Of a DNA stretch of 64,000 nucleotides, positions 35,817 to 43,862 are shown one piece after another (positions within the stretch are counted from its first letter, which is position 1; every line of letters starts with the position of its first letter). The position numbers and the translations under genes were made by a program. Under the pieces are notes generated by a model, which saw nothing but the letters and a program-made list of their open reading frames with translations, did no database searches and was not told where the DNA came from. The stretch is from Mycobacterium kansasii ATCC 12478. Its GTDB lineage: Bacteria; Actinomycetota; Actinomycetes; Mycobacteriales; Mycobacteriaceae. The stretch is taken from positions 3,720,001 to 3,784,000 of the forward strand of contig NC_022663.1 of NCBI RefSeq assembly GCF_000157895.3, in the 5' to 3' direction.

Positions 35817-35970
35817 GAGATGCCGCCTCTCTGCGGGTGTGACCAGTGGTCATATGATCGATATCACATTGCACCGCGTTCGGGAGCGTGCGTCAACCCT
35901 GTCTGGCGATCGCGGGGCGAGATGCCGGCGGTGGATGATCTCTGGCCGGATCCGCCGCTTCGTGGCAACC

Positions 35971-37725
35971 CTAGGGATCTTCGATCACTGACACCGTGTG
36001 CTCGGCGGTGTTGGCGACGTAGACGGTGTGGGTGCCCGGATCCACCGCCACCGCGCCTGGCCACGAGCCGACGGGAAAAGTGGCGGTGACCTTGTTGGTC
36101 GATCCGTCGATCACCGACATCTTGTCCATTCTGGTGACGACGAAGACCTTCCGGGTACCCGGATCCACCGCCACCCCGTTCGGCTGAGCGATGCCCACCA
36201 CGGTCGAGGTGACGGTGTTCGTCGATCCGTCGATCACCGACACCGTGTCATCCTCCAGGTTGGCGAGGTAGACGGTGTGGGTGTTCGGATCCACGGCGAT
36301 CGGGTTGACGTCGCTGAAGCCGCCGCGGACCTTAACCGTGGCGGTGACGGTGTTGGTCGATCCGTCGATCACCGACACCGTGCGATCCTCGAGGTTGGCG
36401 ACGTAGACGGTGTGGGTGCCCGGATCCACCGCGACCCCTATCGCGCGGGAGCCGACGTCCACCCTGGTGGTTACGGTGTGCGTTCTCCCGTCGAACACCG
36501 ACACCCTTCCGGGGAGACTAGCGACGTAGACGGTGTGGGTGACCGGATCGACCGCCACACTCCTAGCGCCTCGGCCGCGAGGGTCACGCAGGGTGGCGGT
36601 CACGGTGTTGGTCGATCCGTCGATCACCGACACCGTGGCATCGTTCAGGTTGGCGGTATAGACGGTGTGGGTGCCCGGATCCACCGCCACACTGACCGGC
36701 TTCTTGCCGACGGGCACGGTGGCGGTGACCGTGCGCGTCTTCCCGTCGATGACCGACACCGTGCTGTCTTCATAGTTGGCGGTGTAGACGGTGTGGGTGC
36801 CCGGATCCACCGCCACCGCGTATGGCCCCTGGCCGACGTGCACGGTGGCCTTGACCGGGTTTGCCGGCTGGGAGCGGTAATAGAGCGTGGCAAACATCCC
36901 CACGACGGCGAGAGCGCCCGCGATGGCCAGTACCCGCAGCAGCCGGCGTCTTGTCGTTCGGCTGGATTCGAGACGGGGTTGTGTTGGCTGCGGGGACGGT
37001 GCGGGGCTCGGCGATTCGGCGTCAGTCTTCATCCGCGTTGTGGAGACGAAAAAGTGAATCAATGGGATGCCGAACACCGGCAGGAGCAGCAGAGCGGCCG
37101 GCCCCAAATCGACGTGGAAAGGCGATCCCAGGGCGGTCGCAATCGCCGCCGCGCAGGAAAGCGATCCAACCGGAATCAGATAAATGATGACGAACAGCCA
37201 GGTGGTGACTTTCCAGCTCTTCGCCGATCGCTGAAGACCCGCCTCTTCGCTCAGCCAGCGCATCGCCACACAAAACACCACGGTGGCGATCATCGATGCG
37301 ACGCCCACCAACGAGAAGAACAGCGCAACCGCCGCGGGCGTTGCGTAGATGAAATGGCCATGGATTGCATCCAGGAGTGAGAAAACCGCCGCGATGATCA
37401 CAAACCGCAGTGCCGATCGGTATCGATCGTGGACCCGAATCTTGGCCAGCTGGGATGTCCCCCACAGGATCATCAACATCCCCACCGCATCGTTGGCGAA
37501 ATCAAATCTCCATCCGACACCGTTGACCGTCTGGCTGTAGGTGAGGTCAACGAGACAGATCAGCGCACCCCAGACAATCCAACGCAATGGCGAGATCGCC
37601 GACCGAATGCCTGTGCTGGCCGCGGGCGAACTGGCGGGCGGATTGATGAGGAATTCCGTATCCGGATACCGGCCCGGCGGTGGCGGTGTCGGCGGTGTCG
37701 GTGGTGTCGGCGGTGGTGTGGTCAT
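35971..37725 (-). CDS. Membrane-anchored YVTN seven-bladed beta-propeller
   Basis: This 584-residue protein has a Pro-rich N-terminus, about seven hydrophobic helices in residues ~45-305, then seven repeats of the form VAVDPGTHTVYVANLED...VSVIDGSTNTV. Seven repeats fit a closed propeller, probably on the outer face and attached by the last helix (LRVLAIAGALAVVGMFATLYY). Repeats 3 and 6 are the most diverged. Such propellers usually bind proteins or glycans. ATG 37725 overlaps the stop of a six-codon open frame with a good ribosome site, so the start may be translationally coupled. The frame stays open to 37800. Confidence 0.86.
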   Translation of the reverse strand: MTTPPPTPPTPPTPPPPGRYPDTEFLINPPASSPAASTGIRSAISPLRWIVWGALICLVDLTYSQTVNGVGWRFDFANDAVGMLMILWGTSQLAKIRVHDRYRSALRFVIIAAVFSLLDAIHGHFIYATPAAVALFFSLVGVASMIATVVFCVAMRWLSEEAGLQRSAKSWKVTTWLFVIIYLIPVGSLSCAAAIATALGSPFHVDLGPAALLLLPVFGIPLIHFFVSTTRMKTDAESPSPAPSPQPTQPRLESSRTTRRRLLRVLAIAGALAVVGMFATLYYRSQPANPVKATVHVGQGPYAVAVDPGTHTVYTANYEDSTVSVIDGKTRTVTATVPVGKKPVSVAVDPGTHTVYTANLNDATVSVIDGSTNTVTATLRDPRGRGARSVAVDPVTHTVYVASLPGRVSVFDGRTHTVTTRVDVGSRAIGVAVDPGTHTVYVANLEDRTVSVIDGSTNTVTATVKVRGGFSDVNPIAVDPNTHTVYLANLEDDTVSVIDGSTNTVTSTVVGIAQPNGVAVDPGTRKVFVVTRMDKMSVIDGSTNKVTATFPVGSWPGAVAVDPGTHTVYVANTAEHTVSVIEDP

Positions 37726-37742
37726 CGGCGTGGCTTGTTCAT
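37722..37742 (-). CDS. Six-codon upstream open frame (MNKPRR)
   Basis: ATG 37742 lies six bases after an AAGAGGAG ribosome site, and its TGA overlaps the propeller ATG (ATGA). The propeller ATG itself has no ribosome site. This may couple translation of the downstream gene. It is also possible that the propeller protein starts further upstream in its own frame. Confidence 0.35.
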   Translation of the reverse strand: MNKPRR

Positions 37743-37972
37743 CGGACCAACTCCTCTTGGTACAGCCTGGCGCCAAGCTAAGGCGCGAAGGCTCCTGCAA
37801 ACGAGTGCCAAAAGTCCCCTGAGCAGCAGCGAATGGCCCCGCACGTGGCTAGGCAGGCGGCAGTGATCCGGGCGCAGCGGAGCTGGTTATGAGCCCGAAG
37901 ACTTCTTAGGCGCCCCCGTCGATCACTCAAGATGTGAACATGGCGCTGGGCAGCACCATGTTCAATCAGTGT

Positions 37973-38574
37973 TCAATCAGTTCGGGACGTCCGCGACACC
38001 TGTAAGGCCGGAACACTCGCCTTGGCGTCTTTGATGAGCAGCATCAGGTGAAGCGGATCGGTGGGGACGGTTCGAACTGGTAGCGGGTGTAGAAGCTGCG
38101 CGCCTGGTCCTGCAGTGCGTGCACCAGGATGGCACGGACGCCGATGTCCTGGGCGACCTACACGCTGCGTGCAACGGCGTCGCGGAACAGGTTCTCGCCG
38201 AGTCCGCGGCGTTGGTGTTTCCGGTCGATGGAGAGGCGCGACAGCAGGATCACCGGCATCGGGTCGGGCATGTTGCGGCGGAACTTGCCGGTGCAATCAG
38301 CGTGCGACACCGCCCCGGTTGAGAGTGCGTAGTAACCGACGATGCGGCCCCCTCGGCGGGTGACGAAGCAGCCAGCAAACAATTTCTGCAATGAACGCCG
38401 TGCAATGAACGCCGTGTCAATGAACGCACACCGCACGATAACGCATCTCCGACACCCGCAACTCCCGCAACATGCCGGCTCCTTCCGCAGTCCATCCAGA
38501 CCACGAAAGCGGCCACAACTCACCAGCCGCCACCGCCAGGGTGTAAAACACCTACCGGAACTGTTGTCGCACAC
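37973..38574 (-). pseudogene. Broken GNAT acetyltransferase (TacT-like)
   Basis: The remnant keeps VGYYALSTGAVSHADC, FRRNMPDPMPVILLSRLSID and RRGLGENLFRDAVARSV, typical of GNAT toxins that acetylate charged tRNA. An in-frame TAG at 38158-38160 interrupts it, the same frame then continues as VAQDIGVRAILVHALQDQARSFYTRY, and a frameshift moves the end (DPLHLMLLIKDAKAS) to another frame. The N-terminal part before about 38430 is not recognisable. No antitoxin gene is visible next to it. It lies just outside the tRNA-Gly island. Confidence 0.75.
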
Positions 38575-38642
38575 CTACCGGAACCGCGTCCCAAACCCGT
38601 AAACCAGCAACCGGAACTGAAATGTCAAGCATGAACCGGAAC
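38555..38642 (+). repeat. Four spaced ACCGGAAC repeats
   Basis: CCGGAAC occurs at 38555, 38578, 38611 and 38636, each preceded by A or TA and mostly followed by TG or CG. Spacings are 23-33 bases. Such clusters occur at the ends of some insertion sequences (for example IS21-type) or as protein-binding arrays. No transposase remains beside it. Confidence 0.4.
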
Positions 38643-39165
38643 CGCACAGGTGCTGCCGTCTGGCTGTGTCACGGTCAAACGACGGTCAAGACCGGCTATC
38701 GGCGGGAGCTAAACTAAACGGATACGCCGCTAACCAGCGGGTTCCTGGAGCCGATGACGGGAATCGAACCCGCGTATTCAGCTTGGCAGTCTCACGATCG
38801 TCGAAGTCCGTGATGGTCCGTTAAGTAGTTGTGCTGCAAGGGTATTGAAGCTGATCTGGTTACTGGAATCTGAGCGAGTACGCCACGAATCGCGGACGTT
38901 TATACGGCGAAAATACGGAGTGGCCGCAAACCATTCAACGGCGCGGTGCACGTGGGCTGAGTGGTTCGGAACAACCGCGTGGTGACGCGCACCCTGTTGG
39001 TTGAACCTGCCGGAAATATCTCCTTTGGGCGGTGCCGAATGACCGCGGATGCGGTGCTCACTGACTTGCCGGGGTACATGTGTACCTGCGTACACGGCGC
39101 ATCGGTCCTGTGAGGGGGACCCATTTGATGGTCCAGTCGCTATGCGGCTTGGGGTCGGTGGGTCG
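38575..39165. other. Gene-free left edge of the island
   Basis: This stretch contains part of the CCGGAAC repeats, the attL-like tRNA fragment at 38746-38786, and then ~380 bases without a supportable gene before the IS3 element. Confidence 0.5.
38746..38786 (-). repeat. attL-like 41-bp copy of the tRNA-Gly 3' end
   Basis: The 41 bases are identical to 49056-49096, the 3' half of tRNA-Gly from the anticodon through CCA. Outside this segment the two regions differ at once. This is the expected mark left by a tyrosine integrase acting at a tRNA gene. Confidence 0.88.
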
Positions 39166-39276
39166 TGGTCCACTGTAGGGCGAACTCGGTTGGGGTTGGC
39201 CTGACCCCGATCGGTTGGTCCATGGCTTATGAGAGTCTTGCAGCCCACGCTGTGGGCAGGAAGGCTCAACAAGATC

Positions 39277-39558
39277 ATGGCAACAAGGAAGCGGCATAGC
39301 CCCGAGCAGATCGTGCGCAAGCTGACGCTGGCGGATCGGCTGTTGTCCGAGGGCAAGGACACAGCGGCAGTGTGCCGCGAGCTGGGTGTGTCGGAGGCGA
39401 CGTATCACCGATGGCGCAATCAGTTCGGTGGTTTGAAGGCCGAGGATGCCAAGCGCCTGAAGGACCTCGAGCGCGAGAACGCAACGCTGAAGCGGCTCTT
39501 GGCAGATGCCGAGTTAGAGAAGGCTGCACTCAAGGAGATCGCGCGGGGAAACTTCTAG
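39277..39558 (+). CDS. IS3-family transposase OrfA
   Basis: This 93-residue DNA-binding subunit starts MATRKRHSPEQIVRKL. It has a helix-turn-helix (ADRLLSEGKDTAAVCRELGVSEATYHRW, read in two parts) and a leucine-zipper-like C-terminus (LKDLERENATLKRLLADAEL). ATG 39277 is chosen because GGAAGG lies upstream and the protein then matches the family start. Its end overlaps orfB in the -1 frame, so OrfAB is probably made by ribosomal frameshifting. Confidence 0.88.
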   Translation: MATRKRHSPEQIVRKLTLADRLLSEGKDTAAVCRELGVSEATYHRWRNQFGGLKAEDAKRLKDLERENATLKRLLADAELEKAALKEIARGNF

Positions 39559-40394
39559 GCCCGGAGCGTCGGCGGGCAGCCGTTCGTCACCTCCAGCGTG
39601 TGCTGGGGGTCAGCGAACGGTTCGCCTGCCGCGTGACCGGGCAGCATCGGGCCACCCAACGCCACGAACCCGCCGCCGAGACTGCCCAGGACCCCGATGC
39701 CGGCTTGCGGGCCTGGCTGCGCCGCTACGCCAAAGACCATCCGCGGCGTGGGTTTCGGCCCGCTTATCACGATGCCCGCGCTGAAGGTTGGCAAGTCAAT
39801 CACAAGAAGGTGCAACGGCTCTGGCGTGAGGAAGGCTTGCGCGTGCCGCAGCGGCGGCGCCGTAAACGACGCGGTAGCTCCACCGCCCGGCCCGAGGTAT
39901 GCGCCGATGCCCCCAACCGGGTCTGGGCCGTGGACTTTCAGTTCGATTCCACTACCGATGGGCGCCCGTTCAAGATCGTCTCGATCATCGACGAGCACAC
40001 CCGCGAATGTCTCGGCGACAAGGTAGACCGCAGCATCACCGGCGAGGACCTCATCGACGAACTTGACCGCATCGCCGCTCAACGCGGTACCTATCCGAAC
40101 GTGCTCAGATGTGACAACAGACCCGAATTAGCCTGTGCGGCAATGGCAAACCGGGCCGACGGTCACGTCGGGCTGCACTTTATCCCGCCCGGTGAACCTT
40201 GGCGAAACGGCTACGTCGAATCATTTAACTCCCGCATCCGCGACGAATGCCTCAACATCAACAGCTTCTGGTCTCTAGCCCAGGCCCGCGTGGTCATCAG
40301 CGACTGGAAACATGACTACAACCATCACCGGCGGCACTCTGCCTTAGGCTACCAAGCCCCCGCCCACTACGCTGCCACCTGCACCCACCAATGA
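39555..40394 (+). CDS. IS3-family transposase OrfB (DDE integrase)
   Basis: This is the catalytic half of the IS3 transposase, entered by -1 frameshift from orfA; the start given is the first clear codon of conserved sequence (LGPERRRAAVRHLQ). The DDE residues are in VWAVDFQFD, LRCDNRPEL and RNGYVESFNSRIRDEC. The second motif normally reads DNGPE; here the Gly is Arg, which may impair activity. An intact C-terminus (HHRRHSALGYQAP) argues that the element inserted recently or is conserved. Confidence 0.85.
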   Translation, partial: LGPERRRAAVRHLQRVLGVSERFACRVTGQHRATQRHEPAAETAQDPDAGLRAWLRRYAKDHPRRGFRPAYHDARAEGWQVNHKKVQRLWREEGLRVPQRRRRKRRGSSTARPEVCADAPNRVWAVDFQFDSTTDGRPFKIVSIIDEHTRECLGDKVDRSITGEDLIDELDRIAAQRGTYPNVLRCDNRPELACAAMANRADGHVGLHFIPPGEPWRNGYVESFNSRIRDECLNINSFWSLAQARVVISDWKHDYNHHRRHSALGYQAPAHYAATCTHQ

Positions 40395-40522
40395 ACGACT
40401 CTCGTTCGCCGTGGACCAGTTCACGGGGTCCGGTCACAACGGCGTCACCGGCCACGTGCGGAAATGCTTTGGCCGCGCCGTGTCAGTGGCTCGCCAACAT
40501 CAGGGCGGCGTGTGTGAGGGTT

Positions 40523-40828
40523 TTAGTGCGACGTGAGGAGAGCGCGGCCTTCGTCTTGGCAACCGGCTAGGAAATCTGGGCCCGAGTCAACGCGCGCTAT
40601 CTTGCCGCTTTTGAGGTCGCCCATCAGTACTTGCTGGCAGTACTGGTTCAGGTCTGTACCGGGATTCAACTGCACATGGTATTGCTGAACCTGTTCATCA
40701 ATGGCCTGTTTGCCTTGCGAATATGACGGGGAGTTGGGATCGGCCACCGCGGCAGGCGCAAAGACAACGGCGACGGCCCCAACAACCGCTGCCAGCGTGA
40801 CGCGGCGACTGCAATTCACGAAGATCAT
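40523..40828 (-). CDS. Small exported protein, unknown function
   Basis: This 101-residue protein has a signal peptide (VTLAAVVGAVAVVFAPAAVADP, cleavage likely after AVA). The mature part of ~75 residues has two Cys (LNQYCQQVL and FLAGCQDEG) that could form one disulfide. ATG 40828 follows a strong GGGAGG site. I do not recognise the family. It follows the gene at 40886 on the same strand with 57 bases between them and may form a transcript with it. Confidence 0.65.
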   Translation of the reverse strand: MIFVNCSRRVTLAAVVGAVAVVFAPAAVADPNSPSYSQGKQAIDEQVQQYHVQLNPGTDLNQYCQQVLMGDLKSGKIARVDSGPDFLAGCQDEGRALLTSH

Positions 40829-40885
40829 CTTACCTCCCGATCGGCCGAAGCGCAGCCAGGATGTTTGCCCCACATGCGGGGCCGC

Positions 40886-41425
40886 CTAGAAGGTCCACGA
40901 GCCAGATGATTGAAGCACGAACCCGCGGTGCAGGATTGGGTCGATACAAGCGGTCAACCGGTCGGCACCAACCAGGCAGGTGGTGTTTGCGGCGGAAATC
41001 TTTTGGCCGACGTTCAGCACCGGTGCTGTGATGACCGGGCAGGTGCCTTGAAAGAAACCGTAGGGACCCAGATCCGAGTGCAGAGAGCTTGCCACCCCCA
41101 CCCTTTCACAGCCATTTTGTCCACGGGGAGCGGAATCTGGCAGACCCGGTAGCGGCCCGTCGCACTCGGCGCTGACGTGATCTGCAGGGCCATTGGCTAG
41201 CGAGCCCCAGCCGCACTGCAATCCGTCAGGGGTTGCGAAAAATACTCCGCCGCCACCGCGGCCGAACTGCATCGTGTACGGGGCGGGATCCACCGGTTGA
41301 AAGGCGTTGAGATCCGGGAATTTCGGAGGTTCTGCGGTCGCAACAACATGCCTGGCGTAACACGAACCCAGCGCCAGCACCGCGAAGGTCCCGCTTGCTA
41401 TCGCTATAGCCATCCTGGTCAACAT
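40886..41425 (-). CDS. Exported or lipid-anchored protein with TPDGLQCGW motif
   Basis: This 179-residue protein has an N-terminal hydrophobic segment (IAIASGTFAVLALGSC) that could be a signal peptide or, with LGSC, a weak lipobox. The outer domain has six further Cys, in GLQCGWGS, SAECDG, QNGCERV, GTCPV, TTCLV and TACIDP, suggesting disulfides. The FATPDGLQCGW motif recurs in exported mycobacterial proteins I recall, none with a known function. It is 17 bases downstream of the gene at 41443, probably in one operon with it. Confidence 0.68.
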   Translation of the reverse strand: MLTRMAIAIASGTFAVLALGSCYARHVVATAEPPKFPDLNAFQPVDPAPYTMQFGRGGGGVFFATPDGLQCGWGSLANGPADHVSAECDGPLPGLPDSAPRGQNGCERVGVASSLHSDLGPYGFFQGTCPVITAPVLNVGQKISAANTTCLVGADRLTACIDPILHRGFVLQSSGSWTF

Positions 41426-41442
41426 GTGACGCCGCCTTGTGC

Positions 41443-42927
41443 TCAGTGTTGGACACTAAAGGTTGTTGTCCACGTATTGGGGTCGTAGAAAGTTGGATTG
41501 GCCGGATTGAACGGCCAGGTGCTTACCCGCAGCTGAACCGTCTCAAGCCCCGTCGCCGGATCGAGGGTCGTACCTGTCACCGTCGGTCCATACACGCTCG
41601 GAAGGGTCGCCTGCGTCACCAGAGGAACCGGTTGAGTGGTCATCAAACCTTGGGGAGTAGCTGCGGTGATCGCTTGCACGGCATCGCCGTTGGTCGCGCC
41701 GACAAGCATGAAACCGCCCCCCTTGAGTGAGACCAATTGGCTTTCACGATCACCGGGAAGGCTGACATTGCCGACGCGCTGCAAGGAATTCATCCAGCCG
41801 TTGGGATTGGCCGGGTCGACGGGTCCAGACACCCACATCCCGCGGGTGAGATCGCCGGTGCGGTTACTGGTGTTGCCGACGATCACCATCTGGTTGGTCT
41901 TGGGGTCGTAGACGCCACTGGCCTGATAGATCCCTGGCAGCTCACCAACTTTCACCGGATGAGCGGGGTCGGTGAAATCCCAGACCGATCCGTTGGTCGC
42001 GAACTGGTTGACCCCTGGCTGGATACTGCCGTCGGGGTTGCTGAAAAACGCATACCGTCGACCATCAGGACCCAGCGCGGTCCCCGTCGGCAGCGGCCGG
42101 GTGCCCGGCAGGCCTTGCGCCAGCTGGGATGCCGGGCTGCGGGGCAGACCGTCTCGCGGATCGCCGCCGAAGGTGGGACCCTGGCCATCTTGGAACTGGT
42201 CTTGTAGGTCGTAGGTGTTCTGTTCGTGTTGGGGCTGACCAGCAGGACCTGTGATCTTGGGGTCATTAGCGGGAAACCCTTGCCCCTCTCCGAGATCAGC
42301 GGGCTTGAGCTCAGTGGTCAGGACAGCGTCCTGTGGGGTGAGGTTTCCGTTCGCCTGGACCTGGTGCAGCAGATTGGCATAGGTGTCGCGAGTTGACTGC
42401 AGGTCGTGTAGGGCGGCCTGAGTGTCGCCGATTGCGTTGTCTTCACGCCCGGTGATAAACGCATCCAGCGCTTGTCGATCCGCGGCGGTGAGGGCGGGAT
42501 CTTTTTCCATCTCGACCGCTTGGCCGATCATGTTGTCCAGCGTCTGCAGCTGAGTATCGAGAGCGGCGATCCTGGCGGCCGCGGCCTTTTGCGCCTCGGC
42601 CAGCGCGGCGGCGATGCTCTCCAAGTCAGCCGCGATCTTGGGCAACTGCAACGACTGGGCGCCGAGCAACTTTGTCACGCGCTGCACCTCGGCCGAGTCG
42701 TTGATGGGGTGATCACCATTCTGGTGATTCCACGCCGCGTCGAAGCGGCTACGGGCTTGCTCGAACGTGGCGTCGGCCTCTGCGGTGCATCGGCCAGCAG
42801 TGTGAAAGGCGTTGGCCAGCTGAGAAATCCGAAACGGGTTACCAGCCCGCAGGCTTTGGTTGACCGCCCACGGATCCCCACCAGCCTCGGCAATCAGGGC
42901 AGGGACGCTTATGTAACGGAGCTGCAC
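41443..42927 (-). CDS. ESX-associated protein with Rv0026-like N-terminal domain
   Basis: This 494-residue protein begins MQLRYISVPALIAEAGGDPW and contains AWNHQNGDHPINDSAEVQR, the conserved core of a mycobacterial family that I recall as Rv0026, Rv2082 and Rv3899c. Residues ~1-210 are long helices; a Pro/Gly linker follows; residues ~285-494 are beta-rich with repeated GxY/FxxxNPDG-like stretches and could form a propeller or jelly roll. No signal peptide is present, which would fit type VII export but is unproven. It overlaps the upstream DUF2563 gene by 19 bases. The pair is island cargo. Confidence 0.72.
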   Translation of the reverse strand: MQLRYISVPALIAEAGGDPWAVNQSLRAGNPFRISQLANAFHTAGRCTAEADATFEQARSRFDAAWNHQNGDHPINDSAEVQRVTKLLGAQSLQLPKIAADLESIAAALAEAQKAAAARIAALDTQLQTLDNMIGQAVEMEKDPALTAADRQALDAFITGREDNAIGDTQAALHDLQSTRDTYANLLHQVQANGNLTPQDAVLTTELKPADLGEGQGFPANDPKITGPAGQPQHEQNTYDLQDQFQDGQGPTFGGDPRDGLPRSPASQLAQGLPGTRPLPTGTALGPDGRRYAFFSNPDGSIQPGVNQFATNGSVWDFTDPAHPVKVGELPGIYQASGVYDPKTNQMVIVGNTSNRTGDLTRGMWVSGPVDPANPNGWMNSLQRVGNVSLPGDRESQLVSLKGGGFMLVGATNGDAVQAITAATPQGLMTTQPVPLVTQATLPSVYGPTVTGTTLDPATGLETVQLRVSTWPFNPANPTFYDPNTWTTTFSVQH

Positions 42928-43223
42928 CGCACTGCTCGTAGTTTCGCGGCGTTGCGCTCATCCATGTCCGTGAACCCAGCGGCGGCGTGATGCGCCTTGT
43001 CGCCAATTGCGCTTAGCGCTTCGTGGTGGGCCTGCAAGGTTTGGACGTGCTTGGTGAGCGACGCACTGACCACGCCGTGAAACGTCTCGCCTGCCGCAAA
43101 TTCACCGAACGTTCCGGACGGCAACGGTCCCTGCGCTAACTGATCGGCCCCTTCCCGGGCATGCCCGCCCGCTTGGTGGGACTGGTTGCCCCCCGAATGC
43201 AGCAAATCAGTGTCAACAAACAT
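42909..43223 (-). CDS. DUF2563 family protein (Rv0025-like)
   Basis: This 104-residue protein begins MFVDTDLLHSGGNQSHQAG and contains AAGFTDMDERNAA, both typical of the DUF2563 family (M. tuberculosis Rv0025). Size and predicted two-helix shape resemble WXG100 proteins. It always seems to sit before an Rv0026-like gene, and does so here with a 19-base overlap. I chose ATG 43223 for the family start; the frame is open back to 43394, ten bases from the inverted IS arm, so the original upstream region may have been replaced. Confidence 0.78.
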   Translation of the reverse strand: MFVDTDLLHSGGNQSHQAGGHAREGADQLAQGPLPSGTFGEFAAGETFHGVVSASLTKHVQTLQAHHEALSAIGDKAHHAAAGFTDMDERNAAKLRAVRCSSVT

Positions 43224-43404
43224 CCCCGCCCTTTCCCTGCTGTTGGTAACCCTACTAGCGCGGACCTGCTGGTCAATCACATTTCCGTCGGCAGCGTAGC
43301 CCGTACCGGGTGCCGCGGTCGTAAACGAAGGTTGCTGGGACGGAGCCGTCACAGTCGGTTCGGTAAGTGCGTTCGTTGTGTCGGAAACCTGCATCGAAAC
43401 TTGT

Positions 43405-43735
43405 CAGAATGGGCTTGACCCCTTTTAGTGGACACACGGTCAGGCGGCTTGTGCCGTCTGAATGAGTCGTTCTTCGAATTCGACCGGCCTCATCATAGCG
43501 AGGGCCGAGTGGCGGCGGCGCCGGTTATAGACGCGTTCGATCCAATCGCCCACGGCGAGCTTGGCGGCTGCTTTGGTCGGCCACAAGCATCGGTCGTAAA
43601 ACTCGACTTTTAATGTGGCCCAGAAGGATTCGGCTTGGCATTGTCCCAACACACCGCGGTGCGACCAACCGAGCGAGCCAGGTTGTGCTCGCGGGCGAAC
43701 CGCGCCAGTTGCGCTGAGGTGTATTGGCAGCCGCG
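43405..43735 (-). pseudogene. IS3-family orfB 3' fragment, left copy
   Basis: On the minus strand this fragment encodes the end of a DDE transposase: CQYTSAQLARF, then AESFWATLKVEFYDRCLW with the catalytic Glu, and RRRRHSALAMMRPVEFEERL. It starts within the codons of the conserved SDRGCQYTS motif, so the first half of the gene is missing. A one-base deletion relative to the right copy, in the AVCWDNAQAES region near 43640, also breaks the frame. Confidence 0.85.
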
Positions 43736-43769
43736 ATCGGCGTTAAGCCGAATTCGGCTTAATTCCGAT
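43736..43769 (+). repeat. RIT core site, left copy
   Basis: This 34-base imperfect palindrome has the perfect centre TTAAGCCGAATTCGGCTTAA, flanked by CG on the left and TT on the right, then ATCGG/CCGAT. The same 34 bases occur in the same orientation at 47188-47221, inside arms that are otherwise inverted. This asymmetry is what a tyrosine-recombinase crossover site could show. Confidence 0.8.
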
Positions 43770-43862
43770 TATGCCGAGGTCTGTGTTAAGCCGAGGATCT
43801 GCGGAGATGTCCTGCGCTCGTGGGGGGTGCTGGCGGATTTCTCGGCTTAACGTTTCAGGCGG

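Larger units (their letters stand above)
39166..40418 (+). mobile_element. IS3-family insertion sequence
   Basis: The element carries orfA and orfB in the usual overlapping arrangement. Its ends are approximate: TGGTCCAC followed by GGGCGAAC on the left is mirrored by GTTCGCCGTGGACCA ending at 40418. I see no convincing target duplication. Confidence 0.7.
43405..43856. repeat. Left arm of a ~452-bp inverted repeat
   Basis: This arm is the near-identical reverse complement of 47101-47553. From outside inwards it has an IS terminus (CAGAATGGGCTTGACC), the 3' end of an IS3-family orfB on the minus strand, a 34-bp core at 43736-43769, and 87 bases of RIT end. Differences are a few substitutions and one single-base deletion. 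Confidence 0.9.

Noticed and set aside
35998..37380. 460-codon plus-strand frame opposite the propeller gene
   Set aside because: It mirrors the repeat-rich propeller gene, which has clear YVTN blades and membrane helices; the plus-strand reading has no recognisable content.
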